Shown: one piece after another, positions 1-9,099 of the stretch
Layout of the letters: every line of letters starts with the position of its first letter
Numbering within the stretch: position 1 is the stretch's first letter
Assembly: GCA_015680685.1 (NCBI GenBank)
Contig: MNCI01002286.1
Coordinates: 91,679-120,875, forward strand
Length of the DNA stretch: 29,197 nucleotides
Direction: 5' to 3'
Source of the DNA: Gnetum montanum
Lineage: Eukaryota > Streptophyta > Gnetopsida > Gnetales > Gnetaceae
Notes under the pieces: model-generated
What the model was told of the DNA's origin: nothing
The model's input: only the letters and a program-made list of their open reading frames with translations
Database searches by the model: none
Program-made: the position numbers and the translations under genes

Positions 1-611
1 AAACCAGCTGGGTAGGACCAACCACACACAGTGGTGATGACATCCTCCACCAATCCCAAGGGAATGGTGATGGACTAGTCCGCCAGCTCTAGTTGAATGT
101 TGCTCTTCTTAAGTTAGGGTAGGTTCCAGGCGTGATACATCTCCCGTGAAATTAGGTTAACTCCAGAACCTAAGTCAAGAAGAGCCCTATGTGGTTCATT
201 TCCAACGACTTGAAGGTAGATTAAGGGACTTCTAGGATCAGTTAGTTTCCTGGGAAGGTGGCCTACCTTAATCCAGTCGGTTACGGTATGGGTTAACATA
301 ACCGTATGCGTGAAGCTCTGATTTTGGACAGAAGGGTGCTCCGAAGTGTTAGATGGTGGAGGAGTGGTTATGGACTCAACTGCTTGTTGTTGCAAGAGTT
401 TGTCTAGGCTTTTGGTTCTAAAGAAGGGTCTTCTCTTTTTACAGTTGTCAGAACCAGTAGCAGGTTGAATATTTACAGCTCTCGCAGCATGACATTACTA
501 CGGTTGAGGAGGAAGTTCTCCTTACATTGTTGGAGCAGGAGGTGTTATGGGAACTACTACTGGTGGAAGAGGTGCGGATGGATTAGGAGGATGGTGTAGG
601 TATGGAGTGTC
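1..611 (-). pseudogene. Athila-like retrotransposon protease segment, broken and lacking most of gag
   Basis: Read on the minus strand, one frame runs from near the primer binding site to the window edge. A proline-rich, disordered-looking stretch (about 600-400) leads into a retropepsin-like domain with the motif ALLDLGSGVNLIS at roughly 190-140. This is the LLDLGAS-type catalytic loop typical of the plant Athila group of Ty3/gypsy elements. After a stop near 114 the same frame continues with LAD.SITIPLGLVEDV, matching the usual second half of this protease family, so the domain runs off the left edge. In-frame stops also lie near 495 and 515. Only about 220 bp separate the primer site from the protease ORF, so most of gag is missing. 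Family membership is inferred from motifs; the copy cannot be functional as read. Confidence 0.8.
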
Positions 612-629
612 TCCCCGGCAACGGTGCCA
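612..629 (-). other. Primer binding site for tRNA-Asp
   Basis: The minus strand reads TGGCACCGTTGCCGGGGA, starting one base inside the LTR end at 631. It is complementary to the 3' end of plant tRNA-Asp(GTC) except for one base (A where G is expected). This primer choice is characteristic of Athila and related plant Ty3/gypsy elements. It fixes the element orientation (minus strand, interior to the left) and makes the adjacent LTR a 5' LTR. Confidence 0.85.
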
Positions 630-630
630 A

Positions 631-1660
631 TGATGAGTGGCGAGGTACCCCTACACTCAACCATACGAAACAAGCGTAGCACGCACGATCCAGTTGAACT
701 CCATAGACTAAATTCCTATGCGCTTCATGGAACACTTAAGGTTAACCATTCATTGTCTTCCTAGACTTACTTGTAGTTGTCATGGTGTCTGGTTAAGTAA
801 GTTCGAGGTATATGATTTTTATATGTTTCTATGTTTTTCTCCTATGCTATGAGGTGAAGGATTGAGAAACTAACTAACTCTAACTAATGAACTAAGTCTC
901 AATTAACTAGCGTCAGCATCCGTTCCCACTTACCGTACACACCCTGAACCGATGCAACTGTGGCTACCAAACGCTAATCGTCACTAGGATTACCACGCGT
1001 AATGCACATGCTCGAAGTGGTCGTACTAAGGCACTTAACTAGGAGGAAAGGATTGAGAGAATCTAACTAGCCTAAGTGCGATGAGTAGCCGATTCCTTGA
1101 CTAACTGTACACATCAGGGTGTACGACTACCGTTGGGATTACCAAGCGTAGATCCTGGATACACCACTAGGTTACCAAGTAGTCACACTAGATGCTAGTA
1201 ATCAAGTCGTACTCATTCCGCAATGCGATGAGCAGCCGTTCCTCAACTATCTGTACACATCCTTAGATGCTCGTAGTTAAGTCGTACTCATACCGCATTC
1301 TAGGAGTTTAAGGGTGAGAGAGAGAAAGTGATAAATAACATTAAAATAAAATCCTACTCCATGCACTACAAGTTTTATCCAATCAAGTTCGTCTTTATTA
1401 CCGTACACAACTTGTGTTCAGGTACAATTTTGCTCGAATAAAGATCTGTTCACTCTAGGACTCCTACTGCGGGTACACGGAAAATTAATCTATCTCTAGA
1501 GTGATCAAACTACCAGAGCTTCACTACTTCTAGACCAGGATGGGAAATAAGGGGAGTGCCACCTCTTATTTATAGATTTGGCGACGGACCACTATATCGC
1601 GTACGCGATATCGCAGGGGACGACGCGATATCGCGGTGCATGCGATATCGTGTCTCATCA
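631..1660 (-). repeat. 5' LTR of the left Athila-like element (copy 1)
   Basis: The 1030-bp block starts TGATGAG and ends CTCATCA, a perfect 7-bp inverted terminal repeat of the TG...CA type, and abuts the primer binding site. On the minus strand the U3 part (1660-1580) contains a cluster of GCGATATCGC-like palindromes, followed by a TATA box (CTATAAATAAGAG, about 1563-1575). The region around 640-800 (ggtacccctac, ccaaccatacgaa, then a tgatttttat block near 810) is clearly shared with the LTRs at 3187-4032 and 22762-23664. The sequence right of 1660 should be insertion-site flank; the matching end is outside the window. Confidence 0.85.
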
Positions 1661-3186
1661 ATGCAACAAGCAGTGAGTTCACAACATCCACCCATCCACG
1701 AATTCTATGGTTTTCCTTGTTCTGGAAATGTGTAGTCCCTTTTTCATTAATAAAACTATTAATGAATTTATGACCTTGGTAGTTTCTAGATTTGGAAAGG
1801 ATTCAAAGGTTTGAATAAGGTGTGACCTCAAGGGGATTTGATACTCTTTGTACCTTTCTGCTTACTTGGGTGCATGTGTGTTTTCATGGATTTATTACCA
1901 TTTTTTGTCGACCAATAACAAGAAGTTAAATAAGTCTTTGCATGGTGTGGTTTCCATTTAACCTTTAAAAAACTATGGAAATTTAAAGCACAACCCTTAG
2001 ACAAAATAAATGGGCTCAAAGCATTGGTTATGGAACTAAAAAGACATGTTACCCATGCTTAAATGTCCCCTCTAACTAAGGCCCTTTCTCACTTTCTACT
2101 TTTCTTTTCTTCTTTAATAAGGAACGGTGGTTATTCTATGGGAGCACTCTTGTGTCTTAGGGGGATGGATTGGTCTTAGAATGGCGATGCGATTTCACTG
2201 AACATGGTTGGTTTTGGTTTGGACTAAAGATGGATTTTATCATGTCATTTAACCACAAAATTCACAAAGGACTTCATGTGACCTTAATTAAGAACTCCAT
2301 TCCACTCTCTCTGTCATCCATCTATGCTTTCCATGTCTCACCTCACTACCAGTTTCATGTTCTTGTTCAATGGCTTGGTTTGATGTGTCAAAATTCTCAG
2401 GTAGTTTCTTCCAGGTTTTTTATACTTAACCTTCCATAACCATTAATCATCCATGGGGCCCACAAACTCCTCAGTTTGAAGTTATACAAGGACAATAAAT
2501 GGCCTATGCCTGCATTGGGGAGGTCCCACTTGCATATCTTTTGGTTGGGTTAGTTAAGTTCTTTATCCTTAGACATTCTCACAATCCAATCCTTTTGTGT
2601 ACCCCATCAATGACATCCAATTGTGCACACCTTCACAGTGTTTTTTAGTGAAATTTTCTTTTTATTGTTGTGAATTCTTAAACCCTTTTCAAGCATTTCA
2701 TCATGTTTAGACTTTTTCAAATTTAATATTGAGCTGCTTATCCATTTCACCCTATTCTTTAGTTTTTCCGCTAATACTACTAAAGGAATCAATCCACCAT
2801 AATCACAACCTAGCCAAGTGTAACCATAAATTTTATTGTGATTACAGTGGGAAGCATGGACTGGAAGTGGGGCTATCTTCACCAACAAATAAGCAACAGG
2901 GCCATGTGACGAAGACCCTTCATGATCATTAAATCTTCTCCCTCACTCTTCGGCTTCCAGAGGAGTTGGATGTCAATTTTGACTAGGATGTTCACTTCTC
3001 TTGTCATGAACACCCAATTTTGTAAAAGATTGTATATCTGTATACTTGGGCACTTAGAATTCATTTATTCCATCTGAGTCAAGTTTGCATGTCAGTCAAT
3101 AATCTCATAACTACCCAATATTTTGTAAGGAACTTGTTCCTCCTCTTGTTCACTCGAGGACAAGTTTTCATTTAGTCATGGGGGTA
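1661..3186. other. Mostly unrecognised stretch ending in the interior of the plus-strand LTR element
   Basis: No gene is supported. The left part is insertion flank of the LTR ending at 1660. The right end (about 3130-3186) is the 3' interior of the plus-strand element: its last 50 bases match those next to the LTR at 23664 (actcgaggacaagtttt... versus actcaaggacgagtttt...). The short open frame at 2170-2439 has no clear family; a vague resemblance to a chromodomain (LVQWLGL near 2367) is too weak to call. Confidence 0.5.
3178..3186 (+). other. Polypurine tract before 3' LTR copy 2
   Basis: The short purine-rich run ATGGGGGTA directly precedes the LTR start TGATGA. The same string, in inverse orientation, precedes the LTR at 23664. 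This is the expected site for plus-strand primer formation in reverse transcription. It marks this LTR as a 3' LTR on the plus strand. Confidence 0.7.
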
Positions 3187-4032
3187 TGATGAATCATGTT
3201 TAGATGTGCTCTGATATTGAATACGCGATATTGAAGCCTCGATATCGAATACCCGATATTGGACCCCAAGATGCCATGTCAAATATCTGAAATCATGGGG
3301 TATATGCCGGCCTATAAATATATCGCTTGGGCACACAATTTGTAGATAGTTTTCGAATAGACTAATGAAATTCTTGCAGTTTAGCCATTCTAGAGTTAAA
3401 ATATTTCTAGGTGCCTGCAGGAGTCTAAGTGTGTACAGATCTTTGTTCGAGCACTAATGTACCTAAGCACAGTAGTGTGATGAAAATAAAGATGAGCCCG
3501 TTTGATAATCCTTGCAGCACTAAGAATATATTAATGTTTCTTTTAATGCATTTAATATTCATGCACTTCACCTTGATGCACTTTAATTAAGCAATTAATT
3601 TTCAGTTGTTAATGAACACATGCACAACCACTTCGAGCATACGTGTAATGCTTAGTAACCCAAAAATGCTTAATATTTGGTAACCCAATAGTGTTATATG
3701 CATTTAAGATGTGTCTAAAGAGTGGGAACAGGTATTTGTGTTAGGCTAGTTAGGCAATAGATTAATTAGATATTAAATTCCTCTACCTTTCCTTCTTATT
3801 CTAGGCGATTAAACTTATAAAATATAAAATGATAAAAATCATATGCCTCAGTTGCACTTAACCATATACTTATACCTCATGAGTGGGATTGAGAAGACAA
3901 CGATCATCTCGATTAGATTTCACTTCCTTGAACCAATGTACTTGAGAACTTAAGGTTTGCGGAGTTGACCAAATTGCCCGTGAACACTTGTGATTCGTAT
4001 GGTTGGATGTAGGGGTACCTCACCACTCATCA
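3187..4032 (+). repeat. 3' LTR of a plus-strand Athila-like element (copy 2)
   Basis: The 846-bp block begins TGATGAATC and ends CACTCATCA. It has the same layout as the other two LTRs: repeated GATATTG/GATATCG boxes at about 3222-3272, a TATA box (CCTATAAATATAT, 3311-3323), and a shared 3' end around GGGGTACCTCACCACTCATCA at 4012-4032. It is preceded by a polypurine tract and not followed by a primer binding site, so it is a 3' LTR or the 3' end of a truncated element. No 5' partner is visible, and its interior to the left is mostly lost or unrecognisable. It differs in length and sequence from copies 1 and 3, so these are separate insertions. Confidence 0.85.
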
Positions 4033-4364
4033 CTAGGACTAACTAAATCCAAATGATGATTAGCTAAAAGAATTAATTGAAAAAATTACATGAAAGCAAA
4101 AATTGTTACATTGAAGGCTATTGTTAAAACTAATCCAACATAGAATTCATTATCATCCTAGCCTTGTCTTAACAAAATGGGGTTGGCTACATGAGTTCTT
4201 TTTTACCATTCACCTCTATCAAGAGCTAGATCTTTGTTTATTTGCACTTTTTTCATATCATCTTTGATCTTTTTTTTTTCATATTTTCTTTGGTGATCCA
4301 GTAAATAAGTAGCTTTAGAAAATCAGTGAAGAAGCTCACATAGATCTAGTGATAGGTAGACTTC
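4033..4364. repeat. Spacer with a plant SINE/LINE-tail motif
   Basis: Around 4155-4215 the sequence reads ...agccttgtcttaacaaaatggggttggctacatgagttc..., close to a short module (cttatcccaac..tggggtcggctacatg) that recurs in many plant short and long interspersed elements. It is followed by pyrimidine runs. The element ends cannot be fixed. The rest of the stretch is AT-rich and shows no gene. Confidence 0.4.
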
Positions 4365-4720
4365 TTGATGAAGAAGAAAAGAAATGAAAAAGCTTGTAAC
4401 CTGCATTTTGTTCGGATAGAAAAAAATGAAAATGAAAACCTACTTCAAGAAGTGACCACAATGATAAATGACATTATGCCTATGACACCACCTAACATAA
4501 GGAAAGCAATTCATTCTAGGCCTAAAAATGGTAAACCCAGACACATTACTATCAAATTTCATGACCCAGATGATAGATCCAAAGTCTGAAAATATTGCAA
4601 TCACTTAAAGGGCTATAAAATTTGGATCAATAAAGATCTCTCCAAAAGGGAACTTGCAAAAAGATCTATAGAATGGAGGAATGTAAAAGAAGCAAGAGAA
4701 AAAGCTTTTGTAGCATGGTA
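4365..4720 (+). pseudogene. LINE ORF1 remnant, L1 ORF1p (Transposase_22)-like
   Basis: The frame gives a charged region (LHFVRIEKNENENLL), then a PRHITIKFHDPDDRSKV segment, a stop at about 4587 where a Trp is expected, and in the same frame LKGYKIWINKDLSKREL followed by WRNVKEAREKAFVAW. The order of an RRM-like end (RHIxIKF) and a helical tail with INxDLSxxxxxxR resembles the RRM and C-terminal domain of L1 ORF1p, an RNA-binding chaperone. The assignment rests on motif memory and was not searched. Plant L1 elements more often carry a different ORF1 (RRM plus zinc knuckle), so this is worth checking. Confidence 0.55.
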
Positions 4721-5039
4721 ATGCAATAATTGCCAAAACTAAATATTCAAAAAAAAGTTCACAAAGAAGATGTAAAATATCTTTATTGTAAATTTTTAAA
4801 CATTGATGTTAAAATAGTAGATAAAATGAAGGTGTTATATAATATTTTTTTAATAAATTTAACATTTTTTATATTGCTAAGACATGGGAAACTAAAGACT
4901 CTCCAAAAATTGTTGTTCCAAATTTTTCTATTTTATTTGTTGCTACAAAATAAATGCATATCCTAGAAGACCTTTTAGAGATTTGATTATTCTAATTCAA
5001 AATTCTCTTCATAAATAAGTCCAAATAGAAAAGGTAAAT

Positions 5040-5560
5040 AAATATAGTTACTATGTATGGCCAAAAATGTTACAACAAAAATCTTTTTTATTTTTAGCTT
5101 TTTGCTACTTCACACCTAGAGAAGCTACTCTCTATGAACGAAAAGGATTTTCTCTTTCAATCCCTTCATATGAACATTGCTAATTTTGCTCAAAGAGAAA
5201 AAAATTATATATGTGATGAATTTTATGCTAGAATTAGTTATAATCAAATCCCTATTAGTCACTAAAATCCTCAAGGCTTTTTAGAATATTGATCAAGTGC
5301 AAAATGAAATTGGTGCTCTAAAGATAAATCATTTCATTGTATGGGAAAAAATTGTTAGAATAGGGCCAAGGACTAGAACTATTAGTTCTAAATGGCATCA
5401 ATAAATATCCAAAATCAAGTGGGTTCATAACTACAAGGTAGCTGCAGTATTGATTTTCTTCTTTCTAGCCTATACAATATTAGTAGCATCAAATGTTTTG
5501 AAGTAGATGAAAAATTAATTGAACCATGTCATCACCCTTTATACTTCATATTATTAATAG
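5040..5560 (+). pseudogene. LINE endonuclease remnant
   Basis: A stretch reading NFAQREKNYICDEFYARI (5180-5236) matches the ...YICGDFNARIG core of apurinic-type LINE endonucleases, with the GDFN residues altered. Downstream pieces (LELLVLNGINK near 5370; a CHHPLYF segment near 5530 resembling the SDHCPL motif) sit at plausible distances. Several stops and frame changes lie between them. The domain would nick target DNA for priming; here it is inactive. Confidence 0.55.
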
Positions 5561-6099
5561 ATACATAGCATATTAGATATTCTAGGATGCAAAAGCACTT
5601 CAAGATAACTGAAAAAATAAAGGATTTTCAAAATGAAATTCAAAAGATTTAGAATCTAAGTATGGGTCTTATGAAAACTCTAATTACATCTTCCCTAAAT
5701 ATTTAAATGTCAAAATACCAATAATAAACAAAGTTTTGATGATGAATGTAAGACAACTAGAATTTTATTGAAAACATAGAAGCTACCAAAGACTATCAAG
5801 GCATATAAAAATATGATTCAAACTAAATTTTTAAAAAAAAATTATTAGACAAAGACAAAATAGTTTATTAGAAATGATAAGAAAAGATCCCAAATATTTT
5901 TGGTGTTCATTTCAAAGTAAGAGAAGAACAAACTATGCTCTCTCTCAAAGATATTGAAAATTTTTATCAATCTTTATTTCATAGCAATAATAGAATAGAA
6001 GATTTTCCTAACAATGGTACTATAATTTTTTTTTTATAACACAGTGTAGGGGATAAGAAAAATAGCATCAAGAAAAGTAGTTGATATAAATAACTTAAA

Positions 6100-7110
6100 A
6101 GGAGAAATGGGAGGGCCATTGGTATAAAATATCATGTAGAAGAAATTAAATTTGGCTATGCAAGTGGGATTAGAAAAGGAATGGTGGATCAATAAAGTAG
6201 TTATTCTCTTTTAAAAAGAAGAGAAAAAAGATCTAAATAATTATAGATTAATTGTAATCAACAATAGTTTTGCCAAGCTTCTGGGCACTATTTTAGAATC
6301 TATGTTTGGAAGATGGGCTAAAGAAAATTAAATACATGTAATTTCCTAGGCAAGATTTAGATGACTACATTTTATTATAGATCATCTCATCACTTTAAAA
6401 TATCTTATTAATAGAATAAAGAGTCCATACAAGAGAACTTTTATCTACTTTATGGATTTTTCTATGGTCTATGATTCTATCATTGAAAAGAAGTTATGGA
6501 GGTACTTGGAAAATTTAGAAGTTCCCATAACACTCTTATCAACTATCCAAAAACTTAAAAAAGAGGTATACATTTAGTTTACAAATGGGAAATAAATAAT
6601 TTTGTTGGTCTTAAATCAAGATGTCTTCTTTATCATACTTTATTTGGTCTTTTTATTGATGAACTTGAAAAATGGATTCATAGAATACCAACTCATTTTA
6701 CAATTATAATTGGAAGTAGTTTTGTCAAACTCTTACTCTATGATGATGGTGTTGCCTTAATTTCAAATTTAATGGAAGGATTGCAACAAATGCTTGATAC
6801 TCTTAATGACTTTGTCAACATTTCGGAATGAAAGTTAATGTTCCAAAAACAAAAATTATGATTTATGGCACATGAAATAAGATGTACAGTTTGACTATAC
6901 AACATGAACATGTGAACATAATTTCCTCTTCCAAATATCTTGGCTTAAAATGTTCCTAGAATTATAAATGGAACCAATGCATTTCTCAATAAGTTACAAG
7001 TGGTATGAAAGCCATATTAAGAAGGAATCTATTCTAGCTTGGGATATCCTAAAACAACTTTATCATGTCATTGTTCAACCTACTATTCTTTATGGGTGTG
7101 TTGTATAGGA
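6100..7110 (+). pseudogene. LINE reverse transcriptase remnant with mutated catalytic site
   Basis: Recognisable RT blocks in order are NNYRLIVINNSFAKLLGTIL (about 6238-6297), a Q/ARFR block near 6350, FIYFMDFSMVYDSII (6439-6483, the first catalytic Asp block), a LLYHTLFGLFIDELE block near 6625-6670, and LLYDDGVALIS at 6730-6762. The last is the YADD box changed to Y-D-D-G (6739-6750), so the second catalytic Asp of the pair is Gly. A KYLGLKCS segment near 6935 and QPTILYGC near 7075-7100 are the usual thumb motifs. Stops and frameshifts are scattered between the blocks. Confidence 0.8.
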
Positions 7111-7123
7111 CCTTGCTTCAGGT

Positions 7124-7440
7124 TCATCACCCGAAACCACAATGCTCATCCTGCTAAGTGGGATTTCAAGGGGGTTGGTGGATGAGCGAAAGCCTAACCT
7201 TTTTAAGTGGTTGCACCCAAACTCGAACCCAAGTCTTCAACTTAAGAAACAAGCTCCTTACCATCACTCCAAATGATCGTCTCTAAAATGATCATCACTC
7301 AGAGCCACATTGCTCATCCCACTAAGTAGGGTCTTGAGAGGGTTAGTAGATGAGTCAAAGCCTAACCTCTTCAAGTGGCCAAGCTCGAACCCAAGTCTTC
7401 GACTTGAAAAACGAGAACCTTACTATCACTCCAAATGACG
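7124..7440 (-). repeat. Tandem pair of tRNA-derived SINEs inserted in the LINE
   Basis: Two similar units lie head to tail: 7124-7279 and 7292-7440, both starting tcatcac and ending near atcactccaaatga on the plus strand. On the minus strand each begins with GGAGTGATxGTAAGG, resembling a pol III A box. Each then has a B box: GGGTTCGAGTTTGG (7217-7230) in the first, GGGTTCGAGCTTGG (7379-7392) in the second. Their spacing is tRNA-like, and no acceptor-stem pairing is seen, so these are SINEs rather than tRNA genes. The LINE thumb and C-terminal coding match resumes on both sides, so the pair inserted after the LINE. Confidence 0.75.
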
Positions 7441-8150
7441 ATACATTTATGGGGTTTTGCTCTATCAAATAAATATTGGGAACAAATAAAAAAAATTCAA
7501 AAGCTTTTTTTTGTTTATTTTTTTTTTTCTTTTGCTAGATGATTTTAAAGTGAGGAAACAAACACAATATCATATTATGCTTCTTGAAGCAAATATGATA
7601 TTGTTAGAGGTTAAAGCTATTTGTCAATTTATAGCCTACACTCATAATCTTTCTGCATCTTTATTGGATAAATATTCCAAAAAAACGATGATGAAAACCC
7701 ATTATAAAAGGTGACTTCACAAGGGAGTTCTATGGCTTAATAACTAGAATATTCAAAAGAACATTCTCTATTCTGATCCTAACCAAATTTACAATTTGGT
7801 AAAATAAGTAGGATATCAAAAACTTTGGGAAAGTGTAAAAAGCAAAAGTCATTTCTATTTAAATAGTATCAAGGGAGGCCTTAATTCAAAGGTAACTTAG
7901 TTATTTGCAGCCATTCCTCGTTAGTTACAATGCACAATTATCAAAGCATGAATGGGATCTCATCATTTGAGAGTCAAAACAAGTAGATGACACAAGATTT
8001 GTCATGAAGAATAAATATGCCAACTATGCAATACATATAGCATTGAAGATGGATACTATCCTCGAGAGCATATTAAACATAAATCGAATATTACAATTGC
8101 AAATTTGGTTGATTTTGTTGTAGATGTTGCAAAAAACACTTGGTAATTTT
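7441..8150 (+). pseudogene. LINE C-terminal segment with Cys motif
   Basis: After the SINE pair, the LINE protein match continues with WGFALSNKYWEQIKKIQKLFF (first 20 residues at about 7452-7511, last Phe just after). Further on, CQLCNTYSIEDG at 8018-8053 matches the ...CxxCxxxxxEDExH zinc-binding region found near the C-terminus of such LINE proteins; the His and last Cys are not clearly preserved. Stops occur throughout. The region after about 8150 shows no further LINE coding match. Confidence 0.6.
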
Positions 8151-8950
8151 CTTAATAGTGTTTTCAAAACTTACAGCATGTATATTTCTAATGTCCAATA
8201 TATCCATACAGATGTAATAAAATTTCAGTTTTAGTTTCAATTTCAATATTTGCAAGCTATTTTCTTGTAAGATGTTTATCTATCAAGATTTTCTTCCCTT
8301 TTAAATTGCTCCTACTAAGCTAGACTATTCTAGATTTCATTTAGGTTGCCAAATTTCCCAATAATATAACTTAATTTATCACCATTTCATTTTCTATTAT
8401 AAGCATCTTGTATGATAAGCATTGACAAATGTTTGTCCAAGAGATGCATTATACTTATCAAGATATCCTTAACAATTTCATTTCGATTTTTATTGTACTT
8501 TCAGGAATCCCAACAAATCAAAGATTCATAGATAACAATTTCATTTCGATTTTTATTGTACTTTCAGGAATCCCAACAAATCAAAGATTCATAGATCTAT
8601 TCTGTTTCTCTGTAATTTCATCATCAATTCATATAAAGCTTCCACTTGCCAGAAATGGAATGGTCAAAAATGCATTCCAATGGATTTCTAAAAGCCTTAA
8701 ACTCAACAAAAGGATCAAACTTGCATGATCACGGGTTCTGAATTTGGAGGATGGAAAACAGAAATGATAAAATGTAATTCATGTTTTACATTAGTTTTGA
8801 GTGGCACCTAACAAGTGATGGTTTAGATGTCATTAACAGTGATGGTACAATTCTAAGTATTTGATAACCTATTGGAAGTGGTAGTCGATGCTGGTGTGAT
8901 TACGACGTGATTAACCCAAGGAAGCTTCAATGCCACAATAAAGCTTAATT
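8151..8950. other. AT-rich spacer without a recognised gene
   Basis: This stretch may include the 3' untranslated part of the LINE. The open frame at 8429-8728 exists mainly because of an in-frame 63-bp duplication and has no recognisable domain. No promoter or gene is supported. Confidence 0.5.
8471..8596. repeat. Perfect 63-bp tandem duplication
   Basis: Positions 8471-8533 (beginning aacaatttcatttcg) are repeated without any visible mismatch at 8534-8596. The lack of differences in an otherwise heavily mutated region indicates a recent slippage or unequal-exchange event. Confidence 0.9.
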
Positions 8951-9070
8951 ATTCTACCTAGTTATCCATAAATTAAACCAATATATTAATTTAATACTAG
9001 GTTATTCTACGTGATTAACCCAATAATTAATTAATTAAATTCTAGGTAATAAATTAATTTAATTTATGGA
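8951..9070. repeat. AT-rich imperfect inverted repeat next to the BAG6 pseudogene
   Basis: The left arm (ctacctag..ccataaattaaaccaatatatt, from about 8955) pairs imperfectly with the right arm (..aataaattaatttaatttatgg, ending near 9069). TAAT-rich sequence and a repeated cgtgattaaccca motif (about 8906 and 9010) lie in and beside the loop. It may be a MITE remnant or a simple AT-rich hairpin. It sits directly beside the left edge of the pseudogene and could mark the rearrangement breakpoint. Confidence 0.45.
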
Positions 9071-9099
9071 ATGCACTTTTTTGCCCTTTATCCATGAAT

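Larger units (their letters stand above)
4365..8150 (+). mobile_element. Degenerate LINE (non-LTR retrotransposon), ORF1 to C-terminus
   Basis: Conserved pieces of a LINE occur in the expected order on the plus strand, in different frames and with many stops. They are an ORF1-like segment (4365-4720), an endonuclease segment with a GDFNARIG-like motif (5213-5236), a reverse transcriptase (about 6100-7110), and a C-terminal segment with a CxxC Cys motif near 8018. A pair of SINEs at 7124-7440 interrupts it just after a typical PTILYG motif, and the LINE continues directly behind them. Frameshifts, nonsense codons and an altered catalytic site make it a fossil. Base composition is very AT-rich, which fits long decay. 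The exact 5' and 3' ends are not seen. Confidence 0.8.

Noticed and set aside
2170-2439. Open frame with a possible chromodomain-like stretch (LVQWLGL)
   Set aside because: The resemblance is limited to a few residues; no aromatic cage or following helix is recognisable, and neighbouring sequence gives no integrase match.
7124-7440. CRISPR-like or other array from the two similar units
   Set aside because: There are only two units of about 150 bp with pol III boxes in plant DNA; a SINE pair explains them.
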